From: Rallus limicola
Lineage: Eukaryota; Chordata; Aves; Gruiformes; Rallidae
Length of the DNA stretch: 64,000 nt
Assembly (NCBI GenBank): GCA_022605955.1
Contig: JAKCOZ010000001.1
Location: 79,534,520-79,598,519, forward strand
Reading direction: 5' to 3'
Part shown: positions 48,101-59,134 of the stretch, piece after piece
Position numbering within the stretch: the stretch's first letter is position 1
Layout: the number at the start of each line of letters is the position of its first letter
Notes under the pieces: generated by a model
What the model was told of the DNA's origin: nothing
What the model saw: the letters and a program-made list of their open reading frames with translations, nothing else
The model's database searches: none
Translations under genes and position numbers: made by a program

Positions 48101-49540
48101 CTTTTTAATGCTTAGAGCAGCAAAATGAGGCCATGATACCAACACCATGGCGCTTGCCCTAATTACACTGCAAGGTTAATTTGCTGAGGCTGCGCGGGTA
48201 TGTGTCCCTGACAGATTGATTCCTTTGTATTATATTAGCTAAGGGAGGACACTGAGTTTCATATGTATATGGGGGAGGCCGAACAATTAGGTGGAGCTGA
48301 GATCTTTTGCTCCAGTAGCACAGGCAGATCAAGGTTACACTGAAATGAAAATATAGCTGAAATGCAAAGGGTAAAAACCCTGCTAAGAGACACTAGGATG
48401 GATCAGGATGAATGATCCCAAGGTGGAGATGGATCCTCTGAATTCAGGTGATAATGGACTTGTAGGTTAGGATGTACAACCTTGACACAAGAACATGGGG
48501 AGAACGGTGATGTATATTTGCATGGGTATGCATGGAAGAAAGTTTACATTAATCTTGATTGGCAGAGCGGGGCTGTAAGTGAAAGTTTAGAAAATTTGTC
48601 TTCAGGGTCAAGAGCTTCAGTGTGGTGGTGTGTACATTGGACACTGCAGACACCAACCTGGAAATTCAGCTATTACAGTAGAAATGCTGGATAACGGTGT
48701 AGGACTAGATCCCAGATGATCAGACTTCTCAAGAGAACTTAATTTCCTTCTTCCAAAACCCATCATACGTAAAAATACAGGAAGCTCCTGATACAAGGAT
48801 ATTGTCTTACTAACCTTTAAGAAAATGAGATGTCCCTGTTTGCTGTAGAAGAGGCTAATGACCAGCCAGAGATGTTACGGAGTATATCTCAGCAGAGATA
48901 TCAGAGATATCTCAGCGGAATATATCTTTGCAGTGCAAGAAAGAAGGTAGTGGAATAACTGAGAAAGGGCAAGGCAGTGGCGATTCCAAGTGCACTTGTG
49001 AAACTAGAGCCAGAAGTTGAGGATAACTAGAGAAGACCATGACACAGAGGTACGTGTTTTCTAGTAGCAACCAGGTGATTGTATTAACCTCACAGTAATA
49101 TCCCCGTGTCTCACCAGAAAAGCAAGTGCAGCATCATCAATGAATTGTCAGCCTGGGAAACACTCCAGTGACGACAGGGAACAATGCTGCAGGTCTGAGT
49201 GCATCTCCTGGCACATAAGTTTTGTTCTGGCCGCCGGAGTGTGGGAGCTCACTGTGGTCGTAACTTGCTCTGCTTTTGTATTTTCAACCTTCCACAGGAA
49301 GCTCATCTTAGAGCCAAAGACTACTGATGAGTTAGCAGAGGGAGCTCTTCTTTTGCCTTTACCATAACCTCTTCGCCTGCACATTAGTGAATCCTCCTGT
49401 GCTGTGATTTCAGACATAAATTTGAAATTCTGCCTGCTTAAAGATGCCATAATACTTGTCAGATGACTAAAGGGAGTAAGACAGACTTCCACTCTTGGGT
49501 AATTAAATTCTGCCTTCATAACTTCTCCATCATAGAGTGG
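45115..49540. other. Non-coding DNA, no gene supported
   Basis: The longest frame (45669-46154, 161 codons, plus) lacks domain similarity and conserved splice context. Others at 46641-47033 and 47422-47823 overlap on both strands. A cluster of GAGATATC-type repeats lies at 48884-48917, where ATATCTCAGC occurs twice. No interspersed repeat was confidently identified. Confidence 0.55.
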
Positions 49541-49559
49541 ATTTATTTATTTATTTATC
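49541..49559 (+). repeat. (TTTA)n microsatellite
   Basis: Four and a half perfect ATTT units. Short, and possibly length-variable. Confidence 0.9.
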
Positions 49560-50595
49560 TGCAGCAGGGAACAAGCAGGACAGGAGGTTTACCGGTAAGT
49601 GGCCTGTGTTGGATTTGGTCCCATCCAGTATGTTAGGTGATGCCAGATTTCAAAACAACCTCGGGATTGTGTGAAAATGATTGGTAAGGCTGCATCCCCA
49701 AAGACTTGCCCCAGCTGTGGCAATGATCTCTCACCCAGACCATGTCAATCAGGGGATGAAAAGAAAAGCGTCTTTTGCCTTGCATTAATTTAGAGACAGT
49801 TTGTGGAAAGGATCTGAGTGAGGTAAGTGGGAGGATGGAAACTTCCCTGGTGCATTTTGTGATTTAAAAATAATAATAAAAAGAAACCCCTTGTGTTTTG
49901 AAAACTCTATTAAAAGAAATGTACTTCTGCAGAAGAACAGCATGAAAGAGTAAGGGCTTCAGCAAGGTGAACCAGAAAAACAAAAAAAATTGTCTTTGGG
50001 GCTGGCTTTGGGAAGTGGAGCTGGGAGCTGAAGGAAACAAATGGCATTGCAGTGTCTGAAGTAAACAAAGCCAGCTCGATATATATTTATTTGGAGCAGC
50101 CAGTTGCCTTCTGCTGAGTGTCAGGGGAGGCTGAGGAGGAAACGGTGTCCCCTTGCAGACCCAGTGGCAGACAGCAGCAGCTTTCTGCTGTCATGCAGAG
50201 GCTCACTGTGCCCCGTGGGGCTAGCTGTGTGAGACAGGCCGACAGCTCAGGAAGGGTTTTCTAAGGAGCTTGTGAAAATCGCCCTCAGTTGTAGAGGAAG
50301 TGACCTGAGCTTTGAGGACCGCCTCCCTCCTGCTTAGGGCTTTTGGAGTCCCTAAAAGCAAAGTGGCATTTGAAAACTGATGTGGTATCTGTTGTGCAGG
50401 AAAAGGAAGAGGGAGAATCGCTGCCTTGTGCTCCCAATAACAGTGGCAAATTTTAGAGGTAAACAGTGGAAAAGGGAAAGCAGAGACTGACACCTGAGTG
50501 CGCTGGCGGCAGGGACTAAGGGTGGGAACAGAGGAAATCTGAATTGCTAAAGATGAAATGTTTGTGGGAAGGTGGGAACTGTGACAAACTCAGAC
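49560..50595. other. Non-coding DNA, nothing recognised
   Basis: No repeat family, RNA gene or exon was seen. A TAATAATAAAAA patch occurs near 49869. Confidence 0.6.
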
Positions 50596-50599
50596 CTGG

Positions 50600-51100
50600 A
50601 GCTTATGTTATACTATATATTTTTCCCCCTGACCCCTGGAGAATACAAAAATAAAATCAATTAATGGGCCTTGAAGAAGAATCACTTTAAACTGTTCAAT
50701 TAAACCCCGCAATGCAGAGAACAGAAGGGGGGGGGGGGGGGGGGGGGAAGAGAAAAAAAACAATAAATACATCTTAAAAAATGGACTTGTCTGAGGCGCC
50801 TGGGCCCCGACATGCACCATTACTGACGGATCGAATCACACTTCCATTAACACCATAATCTTATAGACTCCACAGGCCGTAAAAAAGGGATTTACTTTAA
50901 TCAGGTTTGGTTAGGGCTGAATTTGAAAAGCGCTACAAGTGAAATAAAACACGACCTCGTCCCCCCTTTGATTTTCTTTCTTCTCACTCTGGCTCTCTAA
51001 TTTACAATTTGCCAGCCGCCAGCGGTTCGTTTCTGATGGCTGCGATCCACTGGTGTATGTCGCACTCTCTCTCTTACTGTGGCGGAAATGATTAGGGAGA
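50600..51100. promoter_or_regulatory. Candidate conserved element interrupted by G21
   Basis: ATCAATTAATGG (50656-50667) is a PBX/HOX-like composite. Further AT-rich motifs, a CpG-retaining GAGGCGCCTGGGCCCCGAC stretch near 50793 and GGCGGAAATGATTAG near 51080 follow. The block lacks transposons. A 21-nt G run cuts through it. Conserved regulatory function is inferred from composition only. Confidence 0.42.
50727..50747 (+). repeat. Poly(G)21 homopolymer
   Basis: Twenty-one consecutive G residues lie between AGAA and AAGAG. Long G homopolymers are rare in vertebrate genomes, can form quadruplex or triplex structures, and are prone to sequencing length errors. Confidence 0.95.
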
Positions 51101-51104
51101 ACAT

Positions 51105-53635
51105 AGACCTTTCATTTCCGTCCCCACCTCCCGCTTCCCTGGACAAACGCCCAGGACATAGCGTTTCCTTTCACGCAGGCTTTAGCCCTCCACGTCTGTG
51201 TGCCCTACACCCTCTGCCTGGCCAGCCCTGGGGCTGATATTCCCTCACGTGGGCTGTGGCTGGTAAGGGATTGGGGAGGAGGAGGAGGCGTGGGCTAAAG
51301 GTGAGGAGGATGCGTATCAGCTTCTGAACTTGAGGAGACCAGGAAGCTACGTGGTGTCCAAGTAACATGTTTTATTTCTCTCGCCACATCTTTTTTCTTC
51401 TCCTATGCTCCATGCTTCAGCCTGTCCAATTTACCACATGGTGCCAACTACCTGTTGTAACTCGTGGTCCCTTTTTAAATTCAACCCCCATCCAGGGCAA
51501 ATCGAACCCACTGTATGCAAAGGACAGAGCAATCAAGCGCATTTGTTTCTTGTGCCCCAGCTATCAGAGGTTAGCTATTCCTAGCAATGGGGAATACCGT
51601 ACCAGGGTACATTGTTGGGTTGGTTGCTAAGGATAAAGATGTGTAGCTTCCTTTTTGGTCAACTTGCTATCTTCTACAGGGTTATGTTGTACTTCTCTGC
51701 AAGTCCCATTTCTGACCACAGCAACGGGGAACTGTACATCACAAGGTCACTTTGGGCTTGCACCTGTGGGAACAAAAATAAACCAAAGAACAGTTGGAAT
51801 GGCTGCTGCCGCCTGTGCCAGTGAGCTTTGCACTGACCCCTCGCAGGGTCTCTCGCATGCTATGGTACAACTAGCCAGCTTGGTGGGAACTTGAGTAACG
51901 CACGCTAGGTGCAGCGCAGCAGAATTTCCTCATAGCATCTGTGCAAGACTCTGCTAGGTCAGTTGTGGCCTAAGAGTGGCTTTAAGAGAGCTGGATGCTG
52001 ACAGGTATATTTTGGTTCCCAGTGTGGTGCCTGTGAAAAATAATCTGGCTGTTTCAGAGCTGCAATTCCCTGAAATTTGCCCTCGTTTACCTTTTCCCCT
52101 CCTTCTGCCAGGACACATAACCCACATACATGACTGAAGATGTAACCGGATCGTGTTTTACTGGAACACACTACCCATGTCTCCTACACAGCTCTAGAAA
52201 GGTGTTCACCCGAGCTGGATTTGTTCTGCAAGGTTTTAATGATAAAGTTTTTAAGGCCAAAAAAAGCGAAAAGCCACCAGTAGGTAGGAGAACAGTTTAA
52301 ATATTGCACAGGAGATCTGGTTGTATAGTCACACTCGACTTCCCGAGAGCTGGAAATTGGAGGAAACGTTATTCCTTAGTCCAGTTGGGAGAAGCTGGTA
52401 GCAGAGAGCTTGATGACTCCAAATGTGAAGGAACCTGTGCAATAAGGGAGAAAACCCACCAGACTGCTTTGTAAAAATAGGTTCAAGCTGCAAAATTCAC
52501 ATATCCTCCTAAAAGCAGGGAAAGGGCATTGAAGTTCTTCCAGTACAACCAGACATGACGAATGACAGATGAGAAAGGGGAGCACAATCGGGGGAAAGAG
52601 AAAAATTGAACGATAATGCAGGGAAGGGGAGAATGATGTGGAGGAAAGGAGTGTTGGCAATGAGTAATTTCAATTTAAGAGGAGATGCTGAATGGGAAAG
52701 AGACTGTTACATGGACACTCTGGGCGTGTGTGTGTGTACAGGTAAGCGGGGGGTGAGAGAAGAGGAAGGAACTCAAGGGAGGAAAGCAAAAAAAAGGAGT
52801 CTGAACGAGAGTTTGGCCATGGGAAGGCAAGTCTAATGTTAGCAACTGATAATAAAGGCAGGCAAAGGGGGGAAAAAAAAGCATAAAATTCACTTAAAAA
52901 ACTCTCCAAGTTTAAAAGCTCCCCAGAGGCTTTGTAATAGAAAAGGGCTTTTAAGTGCTATTTTTTTCCCCTGTTTTTCCTTTGGGGATGTCTCAGAGGG
53001 ATGATTTATTGTCTAATGTATTTAAAGTGACAAGGCCAATTTTGGTGAGCTTGCTGCGGCAGTGCCAGCAGCGCTTTTTCGCGGCGCTGCAGAACGCACC
53101 CTGTGCTGATGGCTCTTTGACGTGGGGCTGTACTGCTGGGCTCTGGCATCACAGCAAGCCCAGGCAGGGAGGCAGATGCCCTTCCTCAGCAGACGGGTGG
53201 GGAGGCGGCATCCTGGTGCATTCCTGGTTTAGCTGGTGACAGTGGAAGAAGCGGGTGTAATGATGAAAGGAGAGGATGGTTAGAAGCTAACCCTGACTCC
53301 TGCGCCTAAGAGGAGTGGTTTTCAGGTGCCCTTTGAAGACAGAGCTGGGTCTCTGTTCCCTTTCTGTGCTTCCTTCTGCCCTAGCAGCTGGTCCGTAGGA
53401 GTGCCACAGCCCTGGCTTCTGCCAAGCTGTCTGCAGGCCAGTTTGGACTGTTCCTAATCACTGGTGACCAGTGAGGTGTTACCTTCTTCTCTGGGTCTAT
53501 TTCTGCAGAGACTTGCCACTGAGGCATGACTGCTACCCTGTTCTCTTCATGCCAGTACAGCTGCTGCAAGCAGTAAGCCTCACCTTCTCAAGGAGAGTTT
53601 TAAAAAAAATCTCAGGACTAAGGATTTTTTTTTTA
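51105..53635. other. Non-coding DNA, nothing firmly recognised
   Basis: A (GTGT)n patch lies near 52726. Frames under 95 codons overlap on both strands. The 53060-53220 stretch has some CpGs but no promoter motif. No gene was recognised. Confidence 0.55.
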
Positions 53636-53639
53636 ATAT

Positions 53640-54200
53640 TGAGCCTGTATTTACTTTTGCTCTATTACACTTATATTTATACCCCTTAATACAATTCCTC
53701 TACCTTCTTGGTATTTACACACTTGTAGACGGTTAATCTTGCCCCTCGCCAAGCAATACATATTTAATTATTTTAATCTCTTCTCATATATCAGTGCTTT
53801 CAGGCCCTTAATCATTTTTTTTCCCTGCTCCTCTTCTCTGTATTCCCTGCGCTCATCAAGATCTTTTGTGTGAGTGTGTGTTGCCCAGAATTGAGGGCAG
53901 TATTCCAGGTGCTGTCCTGCCAGATCTGCACCGAGGGCCAGTACCTCCTCGTTCTCTGACATGATTTCTCTGCAGATGAAGCATAGCATTGTTAATTCCC
54001 CCCCCCCACCCCCCGCCCCCACCCCCCGCTGCTATAGAGCATTGCAGGTCTGTAACTTAGCTTGCTGTCCACTCCCTCCCCACAGCCTTTATTTGATGGT
54101 TACCGTTTTCCAAATCAACCTCTCTCTTTTAATGCCCTGGTTTCTGTTTATTTTTCCCTTGTATGTATTAACTTGGAATATAATAAACTGATTCCCATTT
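53640..54200 (-). mobile_element. Old CR1-type LINE fragment, inverted
   Basis: The plus strand shows the reverse order of a CR1 coding/3' region: 'ACACACTTGTAGACGGTTAATCTTGCCCCTC', 'CATATATCAGTGCTTTCAGGCCCTTAATCATTTTT', 'TTGCCCAGAATTGAGGGCAGTATTCCAGGTGCTGTCCTGCCAG' and 'GAAGCATAGCATTGTTAATTCC'. The first three correspond to the well-known 'CCAGAACTGGACACAGTATTCCAG' part of CR1. The frame is destroyed, and a C-rich tract interrupts it at 53998-54028. The right end is uncertain. Confidence 0.75.
53998..54028 (+). repeat. C-rich tract, minus-strand G-quadruplex candidate
   Basis: Roughly 28 of 31 nt are C, in runs of 10, 6, 5 and 6 separated by single A or G. On the minus strand this gives four G-runs with 1-nt loops. 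It probably arose by expansion of a C-rich part of the CR1 copy around it. Confidence 0.9.
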
Positions 54201-54204
54201 TCTT

Positions 54205-57200
54205 TGCTAGTGCCTACTCCTAACCTTTCTGGCTTACATTGTATTTGCCTGTCTGCAGCGATGGGTAATGGAAGAAGCTATTCATGTTTCGGTAGCCTTT
54301 TATTTCTTTTTGATCTTCAGCTCCCCCCCAATTCCTTGGGCTTGTCTTCTCACTCCCTCCTTACAACTGTGCCCCTTGCTCTCAAATGGCCAAACTGCCA
54401 GGCAGCCCTGCCTTGTCTCTGCAGGAGCTGGGGAGACTCTCCTTGACCTGAAAAGCAGCAGCAACCTCATGCTCAGCTTGGCCGTGTGAATGCCAAGTGC
54501 GCCAGCCAGCTTTGCATGTCCTGAGTACTGCCTGATGCTTCCTCTTATAATCAGTCTGAGCATTGCTGCTTCTCCCAATTGCCCCCTGCACTTAATTGAC
54601 CAATAGAGCTAGACATATGGAGGATCAAATCACAAACCCAAATCAGCAGTTGTCAGAGGAGATTAATTCAAACAGGAAGCTACAAAACACTTGGGTTTTT
54701 TTCTTCTTTCCCCCCCCTTTTTTTCCCCTCAAGCTCCAATGGAAGAAATGATTATTAATATCCCCAGCTGTACACTCAGATGGCAGTGACTCCAGTGCAC
54801 TCTCTCTACCTCAACTTTGTGTATGATTTTTGTAGCATTTAAGCAACATTAGGGAATTACTGTGGATGGGAAAGAAAGAGAAAACTGCATTTACACTGCC
54901 TAACTCAAAGCATCTGAGTTAGATTAGCCTGTGCTATAAAGAACAGGCTGTGCAGACAGGGGCTCAGATACGGTCTCTGTTAGTACTTCTCATTGCTGGC
55001 CCCCAAGAGGGGAACATTGGTTTGAACAACTAAGAGTTTGAACTCTTGCAGCTGCTCTGTCCTCTGTATTGTGCCATGGGGTCTTCAGCTCTGAAACATG
55101 CCCACCAAGGGTGCTGTGGCTGCATCCTGCTCTGACTGCAGGTCACAGCTCTGCTGAGATCAAGGATCCCTCACATTAGACATTGCAGGCTCCGGTGCCA
55201 AGATACGGCCTTTCCCCACCCCCAGGGTCTAAACAGACAGCAAAGGGTGTAGAAACAGGCAGTCAGGGAGACCAAAGATCTGCTTGGCAAAGCAAGGTGG
55301 CCTACTTTGTAGAACAGGTCTTAGCACAGACTTTGCAGGAGACCTTCATCTTCTCTGGTTCCCTCAGTCACCAGAGCAAAGTTTCTTTGCCTTCCCCCCA
55401 CCTTTCCCCTCCTCCAGCTGTGGAGGGAGGTCACAGCTTCTAGCCTGAGTGTCCCAGCTGGGGGCCCAGGGTGTCCCTCCTAGTGGGGCTGAAGCTGGGG
55501 CGGTGGTGTTGGGTAACTGTGAAGGGATCCACCTGTGCTGAGGGGCAATGGCAGGTGGAGGCTCTTGGGGTAATGAGGGAAGGGTGTGCCCCAGGCACAG
55601 CTACAAAAAGCCAGGACCTGCTGCCTCTAAGGTTTTTTCCTCTTCTCTCTTTGTTCCTCCTGCAAGCCTGTGAGGCCTGTATTTGACCATCAAACTGTAG
55701 CTGAAGATGGTTTCTCTGCTCAGTAAGTAGTACAGGAAAGGAAGAGCCTTTGCATGGGTTTTCTACCTGGTGACAAAACCACTTGTAGGAGCCCACAAGG
55801 AGAAAAGGATGGCTACCAGTGAGCAGCAGTGTGGTTTTGCGGCGCTGAAGATGTCTTGAAGGGTAAAGCATGGAGACTGGATTTAAACCATCCGTTTTCA
55901 ACCTAAAAAAATAAGAACCAGCAGCCTTGGATCTGCACCGTGAGGGTCAAGCAGAGTGTCCGTGGGATGGAGGGTCCTGCCCATGTTGCCTCCCTGGTAG
56001 GGTAGGACCCCAGTCCCATGGTGTGTGCTATTGATTACACGAGGAAACAGTTTGGACTGGTCACTCACCCTGCTGAGTTCTTCATTAACTGCAGTCAGGA
56101 AAGGGGAAGAGAGCAGAGGCCTTTGCACTAAAACCTTCTGCTCAATACCTCGCTGCGATCTTTGCTTTTATCCTTTTCTTTCTCCCCCTCAAAAAATTAA
56201 AAAGTGTGAGGATGCATGAAGATTGGGGTAGAAAGCATTGACAATCTTATCATACTACTGTATAAATCAATAGCATGCGCTTGACTGGAATAGTACTGAT
56301 TGCTGCATCCCGTGGAAGTTACAGGAGATTGAGGTGGGATTTGAAACTTCAGGACTGTCCTTTTTTAAAAAAAATAGATGCCTGAGGAAGCACTGAATGA
56401 AATCCCACAGCCTGCCTTATGCAAGGGTTCAGGCAAGAGTGTCACAATGGTGTGAGTATCTGGGTTAAGTGATGAACCCAGCTACAGCCCTGGAACTGGA
56501 GGAAGGACTTCAGCAGGACACTTCCAGACTGATGCTGCTGCATGTGGAGGAGCGTAGCTGAGGTAAGTAGAATAGTGGCTGGTTGGGAACAGTGCTGCGT
56601 GCATAATTATGTGTTCGTGGCAGATAGCAATTATCTTACTTTGGCTTGATGAAAAGTGTTGGAAATTGAAACCTGAACATGTGTACTTAGTTTGTGAGAT
56701 TAAAAGGGTTGGGGTGGGGTTTTTGTACTTAGAAGTATCTTAGTTTGGGTGCCTTGCTGAGGCTGGAAAACAAGAGGGTGTGCGGTGTATTCTGGTGGTA
56801 GCTCGCCTTCTCCTGTGGAAGGCATGAGCTGAGGTCCTCCTAGATTACTTCATCTCTGATTTTCATAAATGAAAGTGGTTGTGGCATGGGTGGAAAAGGT
56901 GTAAACTGTCCTCTACTTGTTCAGATCAGCCCTCTTGCTGCCCCCAGCACTCCCTTCAGTAGCATCTGGCTTACTCCAATAAACTTGTGTGGGAGTTTTC
57001 TAGTAATTCTGAGGGTCAGCAAAGTCATATCTCTTGCAGGGGTTGCTGGCTTGTGGCATCAGATAGACTCTGGCATGGTGAAGAGGCTACTGGGGCAAGT
57101 GTCCTGACCATTTTTTCCTGGTTGAGCTAGCAGTTGCCTGAGACAGAGAAATACATACGCACACTCCCCCTAACTAGGGCAGCAGAAGTCGGTGCCACCA

Positions 57201-57225
57201 GAGATCACTCAGGTTGTCAAGTGAG
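54205..57225. other. Non-coding DNA, no gene supported
   Basis: The longest frame (55440-55901, minus, 153 codons) is Ser/Pro/Arg-rich and without a domain I recognise. A C/T-rich patch lies near 54703-54730. No interspersed repeat was confidently assigned. Confidence 0.55.
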
Positions 57226-57229
57226 CAGG

Positions 57230-57440
57230 ATTAGGAATGGCCAAGGAATTGGAGAATAAACGCAGCTCTGTTGTGCGGGATAAAAGGAGATGGTGATCAA
57301 TATATCTTAGAGCTTCAGGGCTTAAGGCAAGCAGCATCTGACAGGATTAGGGAGAAACTTTTTTAACATGGACTAGTCATCCTGTAATTGGCTGCCTGGG
57401 ATACTCACACATCCTTTGCTGATACCCTAGCGAAGCTGGC
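57230..57440 (+). repeat. Possible old amniote repeat fragment
   Basis: 'AGCTTCAGGGCTTAAGGCAAGCAGC', 'TAGGGAGAAACTTTTTTAACATGG' and 'CATCCTGTAATTGGCTGCC' resemble an unclassified old repeat. That repeat usually has 'CTTCAGGGCATAAGCC', 'GGAAGAAACTTTCCC' and 'TATCCCATAATTGCC' in the same order. The match is by memory of pattern, and the copy is too decayed for a family name. Confidence 0.35.
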
Positions 57441-57444
57441 TGCC

Positions 57445-58380
57445 TGAGAGAGACAGCAGCTGGTGTGGGAAGACCTCTGTGGAGAAAGCACTTTGTCTTG
57501 CTGTGTGCAGTTGTTAGAGACATGAAGTGATGAAGCTTGAATTCCTGGGAGCAGAGAGGTGGTGGTTGCTGCACCTTAAGTCCTACCTGAAGAGGGTGGG
57601 AAGGAGGAGCTGAAAATTGTCAGGGGGATGTTGGCACTGTGATGGGAGCCAAGCCCTTGCTGGAGGAATGGATGGATGCAGGTGTAGAGCTTGTGGTTTG
57701 GGGCGGGAACTTGCTAGCTGCTTCCTGGAGCTGCATAGGTATGTGGGGGCTCATCACATGCTGTGGCTGCTGTCAGTGACAGATGATGTGGGGTGTGATT
57801 GGTGTAGCCTTAGGAGAGAGGGTGAACCCAGCCAAGGACTTTGGAGTTGGACCCTGCTGTAAATGAGGCTGTGCCTTCAGGTGTAGAAGACAAGCATGTG
57901 CTGTATGGGTCTCCCCTCTTTTTCTCCATTATGTAATTATAACTCAGTGCTCTGTTTCTTCTCCTTTGACCTCCCCCTGTTTTAACATCTAAAGGTAATC
58001 TGTTTTAAGGCCTTGTGTATGTCAGTGACTTGAAATAGCTGTGAAAATAATGTAGGCTTTTTGGTCAGTGTTTCAACACACAGGCTGGAGAGTTGGTGCA
58101 GCTCAGGACAGATCCTTGGCCCAGCTGGAGTTTTGCTGCTCCTTTGCACACAAGTCCTCTGTTGTGGTGGTTTTATGCAAGGAGAAATATTCTTGTGTGT
58201 TCTGGATGCCTATTTTTGGCTTTTTTGCAGTGGAAATAAACCATGCACAGGAGCATACTCTGTACAGGGCACTGCACCTCTGTGACCTCACATTTCATGT
58301 GCTGTTGTACTCTTTCTGACAACCGAGGCACCTGCCTGCCGTGCGCCCCTGCTCTGTTTAACCCGAAGCCTAATTAGTGA
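57445..58380. other. Non-coding DNA upstream of a CRE palindrome
   Basis: No gene or repeat was recognised. GC content and CpG count rise only close to 58340. Confidence 0.55.
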
Positions 58381-58385
58381 CAGGG

Positions 58386-58399
58386 TTGTGACGTCACAA
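58386..58399. promoter_or_regulatory. Perfect palindromic cAMP-response element
   Basis: TTGTGACGTCACAA is a 14-bp perfect palindrome with the full CRE octamer TGACGTCA at 58389-58396. Full-site CREs bind CREB/ATF dimers and are strongly enriched within about 200 bp of transcription starts, because their CpG decays when methylated. The next 80 bp contain further CpGs (CCGCTCGCTCGG). Confidence 0.7.
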
Positions 58400-58419
58400 A
58401 GGCAGGGTCAGCTCTGCCA

Positions 58420-58571
58420 CAGCTCTGCCGCTCGCTCGGGATTCAGTGCGAGCCCTTGGTGGGGAGAGGGACTCGCAGGAGGCTGGGTTTGTTTGGCCTG
58501 CTACTGTCAAGACACAGAAGGGATGCAGTTGGCTTCTCTAAATACACCGAGCCTGAAATACTGCAGGAAAG
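58420..58571 (+). other. Candidate first exon after the CRE
   Basis: Downstream of the CRE an open stretch ends at AAAG|GTAAAG (58568-58577 region), a good 5' splice-donor match. An in-frame ATG at 58523 begins MQLASLNTPSLKYCRK before the donor, and a longer frame starts at 58388. I do not recognise the peptide. No TATA box is visible. A CRE, local CpGs and a donor together are suggestive only; it could equally be a non-coding first exon or nothing. Confidence 0.25.
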
Positions 58572-58599
58572 GTAAAGGAGATTTGAGCTGAAGAACAAT

Positions 58600-59000
58600 G
58601 TTGGCACAAGAAAAGCAGGGGATGAACTAGCTCACAACTAGAGTAAGATTGTGAATGAAGCTTTCTCACTGAGTAGCACGCTTCTGAAGAGCCATGCGTG
58701 CTAAAGCTGTTTGGGGTAAATACTTAGTGTCATTCTTAAAGATTATTAAGTTGTGAGGGGAAAATGACTTAGGTTGCTGATGGTGACAGCCTGGCCTTGG
58801 CTGATTCCAGTTCCCTCTCACATGTTGGACTAAACCTACAAGAGATACTGGGTTGTTAGTATCTCTTGCCTCTGGGAATACCTAGAGTCTAATAAGGATG
58901 TAGGTGAAATATTCTTGCAGCTATTTTGGGCTGTCTTGGGTCTGACAATCAGTGTTGTTACATTTTAGAGCCTTCCTGAATGTACTCCTTCATTTGAATT
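58600..59000. other. Non-coding DNA, nothing recognised
   Basis: No repeat, exon or motif cluster was seen between the candidate exon and the MIR-like fragment. Confidence 0.6.
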
Positions 59001-59009
59001 CCTCTACTT

Positions 59010-59130
59010 AAGTATCAGCATTTCCATTCCACAGATAAAGAAATTGAGACAGAAAGGTAAAATGACTTGCTTAATGTGCTCTCACAGTAGGATCGGGACT
59101 AGCACCCTGTATGCTCAGTGCTGGCTGCAT
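59010..59130 (-). mobile_element. MIR-like SINE fragment
   Basis: On the plus strand, 'CATTCCACAGATAAAGAAATTGAGACAGAAAGGTAAAATGACTTGCTTAATGTGCTCTCACAGTAGGAT..GGGACTAGCACCC' follows the inverted MIR core closely. There, 'TTTTACAGATGAGGAAACTGAGGC', 'AGAGAGGTTAAGTGACTTGCC' and 'GGTCACACAG' occur in this order. It is the clearest MIR in the window, and an old, decayed copy. Confidence 0.75.
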
Positions 59131-59134
59131 CTGC

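Noticed and set aside
48884..48917. GAGATATC-type repeats as a minisatellite
   Set aside because: Only two short imperfect copies of ATATCTCAGC; too little to call an array.
55440..55901. 153-codon minus-strand frame
   Set aside because: Low-complexity Ser/Pro/Arg composition, no recognisable similarity and no splice or promoter context.
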